Below are positions 57,447 to 64,000 of a stretch of 64,000 nucleotides of DNA, piece after piece; the first letter of the stretch is position 1, and each line of letters begins with the position of its first letter. The DNA comes from Triticum aestivum. Its lineage: Eukaryota; Streptophyta; Magnoliopsida; Poales; Poaceae. The stretch is from NCBI RefSeq assembly GCF_018294505.1, contig NC_057800.1, positions 475,141,037 to 475,205,036 on the forward strand. The letters run 5' to 3'. The notes beneath the pieces were generated by a model that saw only the letters and a list, made by a program, of their open reading frames with translations, had not been told where the DNA came from and ran no database searches. A program made the position numbers and the translations under genes.

Positions 57447-60400
57447 ATGAGTAGCGCGTCGCCCGCTCCGGCCGCCGGTGCCAGCACGGGGGCCAGGGGG
57501 CTCCGAGCCCTGGCCCCAGCCCTGCAACGGGTACGGTGGCCGGACAAGTTCAAGCCAACGACGCCGCCACGCTACAAAAGCGCGACAGATCCGTTGGCCT
57601 TCTTTCCGGCGAGCGAGGAGGCCCCCTCGAAGCTGGAGGTGACGATAGGGCCATGGCCAACTGGCTCCCCATGGCCCTCACCGGCGCTCCGCGCCCGTGG
57701 TTGCTCCACCTGCCGGCAACCTCCGTGGCCTCTTGGGAAGAGCCCCGCAGCCTCTTCCCCGCCCATCGCGCTACACCAACACCCCCGGTCGTCGCGGCCC
57801 TCCTGGGCGGCTCGCGGGCGCCGCCTACAAGTAACCACGTCAAGTCGTTCATCCACCGGGTCAGCGCCGTTTCCACGCGGCAGGGGGCTCTCCCGGACCG
57901 GGCGGCGTCCAAGGCCGGCTTGACCTTCAGCTCGGAGGACCACCCCTCCAACTCGTCCTGCTCGGGTGCGCTCCCCATGCTGTGCACCGCCACCATCTGC
58001 TAGGTGGCTGTCACCAGAACTCTCATCGATGGCGGTGCGGGCCTCAGCGTGCTCTCGGTCGAGGCCTTCAACCTCCTCTGCATACCCTTGGAACGGCTGC
58101 AACCTAGCCGGCCCTTCTCAGGCGTTGGGGGCGGATCATCCAGCTCCTTGGGACAGATCCGGCTCCCAGTAACCTTCGGCACCTACAACAACTTCCGCAC
58201 GGAGCTGGTCGACTTCGACATCGCCCCCATCGGCCTCCCCTACAATGCCATCCTCGGCTACCCAGCGCTGGCCCAGTTCATGGCTGCGACGCACCCGGCG
58301 TACAACCTCATGAAGATGCCCGGGAGCAGCGGTGTCCTCACCGTGCATGGGGACACCGGAGACGCGCTGCGGGTACTCAAGCTCGCCTTCAAGACGGCGG
58401 CGTCGGCACAGCCCACCGGCTTGGAGACCCCCGAGCCCAAGGGGGCTGCACCCACCAAGAAGAAACAGTTGTTCACCCAAGACAAGGCAGAAACCAAGCA
58501 GATACCCGTCGATGAGGACGGGTCCACCAACGCCACTTTCACCATAGGCGCCAACCTCGAACACGAGCAGGAGGAGGCCCTGGTCGGGTTCCTCCGCGCA
58601 AAAAAGAAGAAGGCCAGGCGGCAGTCCACAGAAAAGCAGGCCTTCATCGTCCAAGAGACCCGCAAATTAGAAGCCGCTGGGGTCATTCGCGAGGTCCGAT
58701 ACCCGGATTGGTTGGCCAACCCTGTCGTTGTGCCAAAGAAGGGAGGGAAAGAGCGCATGTGTGTCGACTTCACCAACCTCAACAAAGCGTGCCCGCAAGA
58801 TCCGTTCCCGCTCCCCCGCATCGACCAGATCGTCGATTCCACCGCGGAATGCGACCTGCTATGCTTCTTGGATGCCTTCTCTGGGTATCACCAGATCAAG
58901 ATGGCGGTAGAAGACGTCGAAAAGACAGCCTTCCTAACCCCGTGTGGGGTGTACTGCTACACATGCATGCCATTCGGGCTGTGTAACGCAGGGGCGACCT
59001 TTCAGCGGCTGATGCACATCACCTTGGGCCCGCAGCTCGGGAAGAATGTTGAAGCTTACGTCGATGACATTGTGGTCAAGTCTCGGGAGGCCAGGACCCT
59101 GATACAATACCTAGAGGAAACCTTCGCGAGCCTCAACACAGTGAACCTACGGCTCAACCCAGAGAAGTGTGAGTTCGGAGTCCCCTCGGGCAAGCTCTTG
59201 GGTTTCCTCGTGTCCCACCGAGGCATCGAGGCTAACCCGGAAAAGGTCAAGGCGGTGGAAGACATGAGCCCGCCAAAGACCCTCAGAGAAACGCAGAAGC
59301 TCACTGGGCACGTGACCGCGCTAGGGCGCTTCATCTCCAAGTTGGGGGAACGAGTGATGCCCTTCTTCCAGCTAATGAAGAAAAAGGGGCCCTTCGAGTG
59401 GACTAAAGAGGCCGACAAGGCATTCCAGGATCTCAAGAGATACCTGACCAGCCCGCCGGTCATGGTGGCTCCGTGCCCTCAAGAGCCCCTGGTGCTTTAC
59501 CTCGCCGCCACTTCCTACTCCGCCAGCTCGGCCCTGGTGGCGGTTAGAGAGGAGCGTCGAATCAGAACCACGGCAGCAGCCCGGGACAAGGCAAAATAGG
59601 AACAAGGAAGGCCCACAGGAACCGCCACCGCGGCTAAGGAGGATCAGCCACCGCAGAGGAGTGCACCAGAGGCGGAAGAGGCCCCTCTCCTAGATGGCCA
59701 GCCTCAGGAGGCCTCATCGCCTCAAGAGGCGCCACGGTCTCCGAAGGGAGCCACCAGCACTGACGCACCCAACCTCATTGAGCACCCGGTGTGCTTCGTC
59801 AGCACGGTGTTGCGGGATGCGAGGGTGCGGTACCCCATGCCTCAGAAACTCCTCCTCGCGCTACTGGTGGCCTCGCGCAAGCTGCGGCACTATTTTCAAG
59901 GTCACCCCATCAAGGTCATCTCGTCATACCCCCTGGAGAGAGTGCTCAGGGGCCCTAACTCAGCTGGAAGGGTCGCTGAGTGGAACATAGAACTGCAAGC
60001 GTTTCAGCTCGAATTCAGCACGACCAGAGTCATCAAGGGAGAAGCGTTGACGGATTTTGTGGCAGAATGGACGGAGGCACCAGGCCTCAAGGCCGGCGAG
60101 GATCGGTCCCTCTCCCGGGGAAGCGAGGCGCCAGAAGGCTGGGTCATGTACTTCGATGGGGCGTTCTCCAGGCATGGCGCAGGGGCTGGGGCGGTGCTTA
60201 TATCGCCCACTCAGGACAAGCTCTACTACGCTATGCAGCTCTGTTTCCAGCGAGGTGAAAATGTCTCCAACAACATAGCGGAGTATGAAGGTTTAATAGC
60301 GGGCTTGAAGGCCGCAGCTGCCCTGGGGGTGAAACGCCTCACCATCAAGGGCGATTCGCAGCTCCTTGTCAATTTCTCCAACAAGGTGTACGAGCCGAAG

Positions 60401-61951
60401 GATGAGCACATGGAAGCCTACCTTGTGGAGGTCCGCAGGATGGAGAAGCAGTTCTGGGGGTTGGAGTTGCAGCATGTGCCCCGTGGCACAAATCAGGAGG
60501 CCGACGACATCGCCAAATGGGCGTCCAGGCGGTTACCTCAGGAGCCTGGCGTTTTCGAGGAGCGGCTCTTCAAGCCCTCAGCCCTGCCGTCATTGTCAAA
60601 CACGGCTCAGCCTCGGGAGGAGCTCCCCCAGCCACCTGCCTCAGGAGCTCCGGCCTGTGGCCCGGCCTCAGGAGCACGCCTGCTCCTGACGATGGAACCT
60701 CGGGAGAGATGCTGGATCACGGAGCTCCGGAGTTACTTAACACAAGGGACCCTGCCGGAGAAGGAGGAGGAAGTGGAGCGAGTGGCATGCCAGGCCACGG
60801 CATACTGCATCAAGGATGGAGAGCTCTACCGGAAGCGACCAAACAACGTGTCCCTGCGCTGCATCTCCAGGGAGCAAGGGAAGGAACTGCTGGAAGATAT
60901 ACACGGCGGAGACTGTGGACATCATTCATCAACACGGACCCTCGTTGGCAAGGCGTTCCGCAGTGGGTTTTATTGGCCCACCGCACTCAATGACGCCGTC
61001 GAACTAGTGAAAGCTTGTGAGGCCTGCCAGTTCCATGCCAAGCAGATCCATCAGCCAGCAGGAGGCCTGCAGACTATACCCCTTTCGTGGCCATTCGCAG
61101 TCTGGGGGCTGGACATCTTGGGCCCGTTTCCTCGGGCGCCTGGGGGCTACCGCTACCTCTACGTCGTCGTGGACAAGTTCACCAAGTGGGCTGAAGTAGA
61201 GGCTGTCCGCACCATTCCCACGGGTTCCACGGTCAAGTTCATCAAGGGCATCGTGAGCCGGTTCGGGGTGCCAAACCGCATCATCACGGACAACGGTTCG
61301 CAGTTCACCAGTAACCTCTTCAAAACATACTATGCTAATCTTGGAACGCAGATATGCTACGCTTCGGTGGCGCACCCCCGAAGCAACGGCCAGGCCGAGC
61401 GAGCCAACGCAGAGGTCCTGAGGGGCCTCAAGACCAGGACGTTCAAGAAGAAGCTGGAGGCCTGCGGCAGAGGTTGGTACGACGAGCTTCAGTCCGTGTT
61501 GTGGTCCATCCGCACAACTGCGACCAAGCCGACTGGAGAGACCCCGTTCTTCCTGGTCTACGGAGCCGAAGCGGTCCTCCCTCACGAGGTCAGACATCAC
61601 TCCGCGCAGGTCCTGGCGTTCGACGAGGCGCAGCAGGATGCCATGCAGGGGATGGACCTCGTGCTGGGGGAGGAACGTCGCCGAGAAGCCGCGCTGCAAG
61701 CGGCGAGGTACCAACATGCACTGCGGCGATATCACTGCCGCAACATCCACCCCAGAACTCTCGAGGTAGGAGACCTCGTGCTCAGGCGAGTTCTCTCCAG
61801 GGAGGGGCTGCACAAGCTCTCTCCCATGTGGGAGGGCCCGTTCAAAGTTGTTCATGTTTCCAGGCCCGGCTCCGCGCGCTTGGAGACTCAGGAGGGGGTT
61901 TCGGTCCAGAACGCATGGAACATCCAGCACCTCCGGAGGTTCTACCCCTAA
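57447..61951 (+). pseudogene. gag-pol of RT-E (Tat lineage, dual RNase H) with shrunken gag
   Basis: It starts MSSASPAPAAG at 57447; a frameshift between 57540 and 57640 moves to the frame that continues to 61951. Only about 130 residues of gag core remain (GGDDRAMANWLPMAL, SWEEPRSLF). They run straight into protease (TLIDGGAGLSVLS near 58020), with no zinc knuckle. Reverse transcriptase has YVDD at 59056-59067. After RNase H comes an archaeal-type RNase H (MYFDGAFSRHGAG near 60146, NNIAEYEGL). Integrase has CGHHSSTRTLV, CEACQFH, DKFTKWAE, TDNGSQFTS and NGQAERAN. In-frame TAG codons at 58001-58003 and 59597-59599 divide it; otherwise the frame is open for over 1,300 codons. It lies 65 bp after the LTR. 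Confidence 0.9.
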
Positions 61952-62325
61952 AAAGGCCCAGAGCCTGTGAAGAAGGCGAATGCCTGTGAAGCTGTCGCAT
62001 TTTGGAAAAGGCCCATAGCCTGTGAAGAAGGCGAATACCTGTGAAGATGTTGCATTTTGGAAAAGGCCCAGAGCCTGTGAAGAAGGTGAATGCCTGTGAA
62101 GCTGTCGCGTTTCGGAAAAGGCCCAGAGCCTATGAAGAAGGCGAATGCCTGTGAAGCTGTCGCGTTTTGGAAAAGGCCCAGAGCCTGTGAAGAAGGCGAA
62201 TGCCTGTGAAGCTGTCGCGTTTTGGAAAAGGCCCAGAGCCTGTGAAGAAGGCGAATGCCTGTGAATCTGTCGTGTTTTGGAAAAGGCCCGGAGCCTGTGA
62301 AGAAGGCCAACGCCTGTGAAGCTCG
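61951..62325. repeat. 55-bp tandem repeat array after RT-E pol
   Basis: AAAAGGCCCAGAGCCTGTGA recurs at 61951, 62006, 62061, 62116, 62171, 62226 and 62281, exactly 55 bp apart, almost seven copies. It starts at the pol stop codon. Confidence 0.96.
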
Positions 62326-63192
62326 CCGCCCGTGACACTCTCATGTAATAATGAGTTGGGGATGTACACACCCCGGAGTCTCAGGAGCGCCGGCCTCAGG
62401 CCCTGGGGCTCCCTCCCACACCCAGTGGCAGCACTTAGCTCCGCGCTGGTGAGAAGACGTCGAAGACTAGATTAGGTGTCGGACGCGGCTTTTCATTTGC
62501 TTTCCGTAGTTGGCTTGTTCCTTCTCATTCGAAGTTTTATTGAAGTTGTTGCCGTCTTTGGCTTGTGGTTCTTCGACTTTTCACTCTCCTGCCTCGATTT
62601 CTCTTATGCAAGGCCTCGCGAGGGGGGGACTGCCGAGCGCCCTCGCGAGTGTTCCCGTCCTAGTCGTTCAAAGGGTTCGTGGCCTGGGTCCATTACAGGA
62701 GCACCCCTCCAGTTCGTGCCCCATGGGCATCGCGACACGAACACAGGGCCTGGGTCGGTCACCCCCCCCCCCCGGCTGCCGCTAGGAACTATCCACATGC
62801 GGGCACGTAGCCAGAAGGCACAATAACGGAAGCAAAACGATGATTAACAGCAATAACCCAAACACGCCCCCGCGGGGCTCCACACTACTGTCTTTTTTAC
62901 GCAGGAAAAAAGGAAAAGAAAGAACAAATCAGGCACAGCTCGCCTCACACCGGCCTGCAGGGAAGACTCGAGCTGCCTCCGAGCCTCAGGCAGACTCCCT
63001 CTCGCGCTTCACCGGGGCGCGACGGTGGGCGGACACACTAGCACCTCCCAAGCAGATGCGACGGCGTGGAGGCTGACAGCGGCCACCGCTGGAAGAGTCG
63101 CCGCCTGAAGAAGAACCGGAGAAGCTTGGGGAACCCCGAGCACCGCCAGTCACGCGAGCGCTGTCTTCTCCATCGTCGCTGGAGCTGGGTTC
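62326..63192. other. RT-E spacer between the repeat array and the antisense gene
   Basis: 867 bp. It includes an ATAATGAGTTGGGGATGTAC stretch, a C-run at 62764-62774 and CTCGCGAG words. No reading frame I can support; it may hold the 3' UTR and any introns of the antisense gene. Confidence 0.55.
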
Positions 63193-63765
63193 CTAGCCAC
63201 GGTCGTCGTCCTCGGGGCAGCACCCTGCACGGCGACCATCTTCCCCAAACACTCTCACGTAGAGGGTGGCATCACCATCGAACTTGAAGTGCAGGGTGCA
63301 ATGACGGCTCAGGCCACGCGTGCGGGCAAACGTCTGCCAACCGCGGGCTAGGGATAGGCTCCCGGCTACGGAGACCTCCAGTGAAACCCATGAGGCCCGG
63401 CTGCAGCAGCCATCGGCCTGAAGCTAGAGGCCACCCGGGGCGCCGGCCGGGAGCTCGCCGAGGAGGAAGCTAGGAAGCGGAAGCCGGGTGCTAGTCGGCT
63501 TCGCTGACCACACGACGAACTCCGGCAGCACCTCTGCAGCGTGAAAGCGCGGCCTAGGGGGACGGGCGACCGGAGCGCGCCCCCCGGCCGCAGCAATCCG
63601 CCCGTTGCCGCACTGGAAATCGTCTCCACGGCCGCGGGGAGCTGCCGAGGTGGCCACAGGATGTTTGCGAGGGCGCCCTCGGCCGCGCTTGGGCGGGGGA
63701 GAGGCAGGCTCAACCTGGTGAGCCTTCCCCTTCTCTGCGGCCGAGAACCTCCTCGACGGGGCCAT
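63193..63765 (-). pseudogene. Antisense AT-hook + B3 DNA-binding domain gene in RT-E
   Basis: Minus strand, ATG at 63765 (MAPSRRFSAAEKGK), stop at 63193-63195, 190 codons in one frame with one TAG at 63424-63426. Residues about 22-33 hold an AT-hook core (KRGRGRPRKH). From about residue 72 a B3 fold is recognisable: LPEFVVWSAKPTS, RLPLPSFLLGELP, then after the stop WVSLEVSV, ARGWQTFARTRGL, CTLHFKFDGDA, TLYVRVFGED. The GW-x-x-FA-x-x-x-x-L helix and the closing V-x-VF strand are the B3 hallmarks. B3 domains are plant-specific and bind the DNA major groove; AT-hooks bind the AT-rich minor groove. It lies where RT-A and RT-D carry their spliced antisense genes. Its role is unknown. If expressed it could bind element or host DNA. 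Confidence 0.78.
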
Positions 63766-64000
63766 GAAGAAGAAGGAGAAGCAAGGGGGGATGAACTGGA
63801 AGGGCGCGCGCCGTTCCGTACTTATGGCCGGCGAAGGCCAATCGTCGACCTCCACGATCGCAGTTGATCACGACCCGCTTTGCATGCAGGGACTTGTCCA
63901 ATCTGTGCAGTTGCCGAGGCGCCATGGGGAAGTGGAGACGCCCACGTCCAATCAACCGCCACGCGGCGCCCGAGGCCGCAGGCTGTTAGGGCCCGCGGCG
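63766..64000. other. Upstream region of the antisense B3 gene
   Basis: GC-rich, no convincing TATA box; CATAAGTA on the minus strand near 63816-63823 is a weak candidate. The window ends before the 3' LTR. Confidence 0.45.

Larger units (their letters stand above)
56447..64000 (+). mobile_element. RT-E: Tat-lineage Gypsy retrotransposon, 3' end outside window
   Basis: The 5' LTR is at 56447-57381, followed by a primer-binding site and a single-frame gag-pol to 61951. A 55-bp tandem array and an antisense B3-domain gene follow. It lies in the 5' LTR of RT-D, so it is younger. The 3' LTR is not reached. If the spacing follows RT-A and RT-D it should begin near 64,300. CTCGCGAG and CCTCAGGAG words are frequent throughout. 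Confidence 0.92.

Noticed and set aside
57550..58654. Long minus-strand frames opposite RT-E protease and reverse transcriptase
   Set aside because: High GC suppresses stops; the sense strand carries the domains.
61004..62371. 455-residue open frame antisense to RT-E integrase
   Set aside because: Formed by the 55-bp array plus the GC-biased antisense of a conserved integrase; no domain, and the sense strand clearly codes.

Overview
This window is intergenic DNA from a large grass genome, most probably Triticeae (wheat, Aegilops, barley or rye). The evidence is nested Gypsy LTR retrotransposons of the Athila, Tekay-type chromovirus and Tat lineages, CACTA transposons with tnp2-type transposases, plant-type splice sites and plant tRNA primer-binding sites. 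I recognise no intact host gene. Family names were assigned by eye, without a database search.

Layout, left to right. (1) 1-5225: the 3' part of a Gypsy element (RT-A, plus orientation), with a 3' LTR at 4742-5225 and a multi-exon gene on the opposite strand. (2) 5226-7501: one end of a CACTA element (CACTA-A), apparently cut by RT-A. (3) 7544-29506: an Athila/Sabrina-like element (RT-B, minus orientation, target duplication TTGTC) with gag and protease only. Its 5' LTR is split by (4) 15023-28702, a chromovirus (RT-C, plus orientation, duplication CCAAA) with LTRs of about 4.1 kb and a chromodomain polyprotein broken by three clustered stops. (5) 29512-34373: a decayed tnp2-type transposase gene and its GC-rich upstream region. 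This is the sequence RT-B landed in. (6) 34374-34961: a probable small Helitron. (7) 35272-56446: a Tat-lineage element (RT-D, minus orientation) with a second RNase H, two tandem-repeat arrays and a multi-exon antisense gene. Its 73-bp array is split by (8) 41294-48794, a complete CACTA (CACTA-B, duplication TAA) that carries an exon-intron-exon piece of a protein disulfide isomerase gene. (9) 56447-64000: a second Tat element (RT-E, plus orientation) inserted in the 5' LTR of RT-D and running off the window. Its antisense gene encodes an AT-hook plus a B3 DNA-binding domain.

Two themes stand out. All three Tat-like elements (A, D, E) carry a gene in antisense next to the 3' LTR. In A and D it is spliced and starts about 0.54 kb from the LTR, with a TATA-like box about 108 bp upstream of the ATG. 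In E it is a B3/AT-hook reading frame. Second, decay of the coding regions is mostly by isolated in-frame stops of the kind C-to-T changes produce, as expected for methylated repeats. Visible insertion order: RT-C is younger than RT-B; CACTA-B and RT-E are younger than RT-D; RT-A is younger than CACTA-A. By eye, LTR divergence is about 2% for RT-C and about 5% for RT-D.
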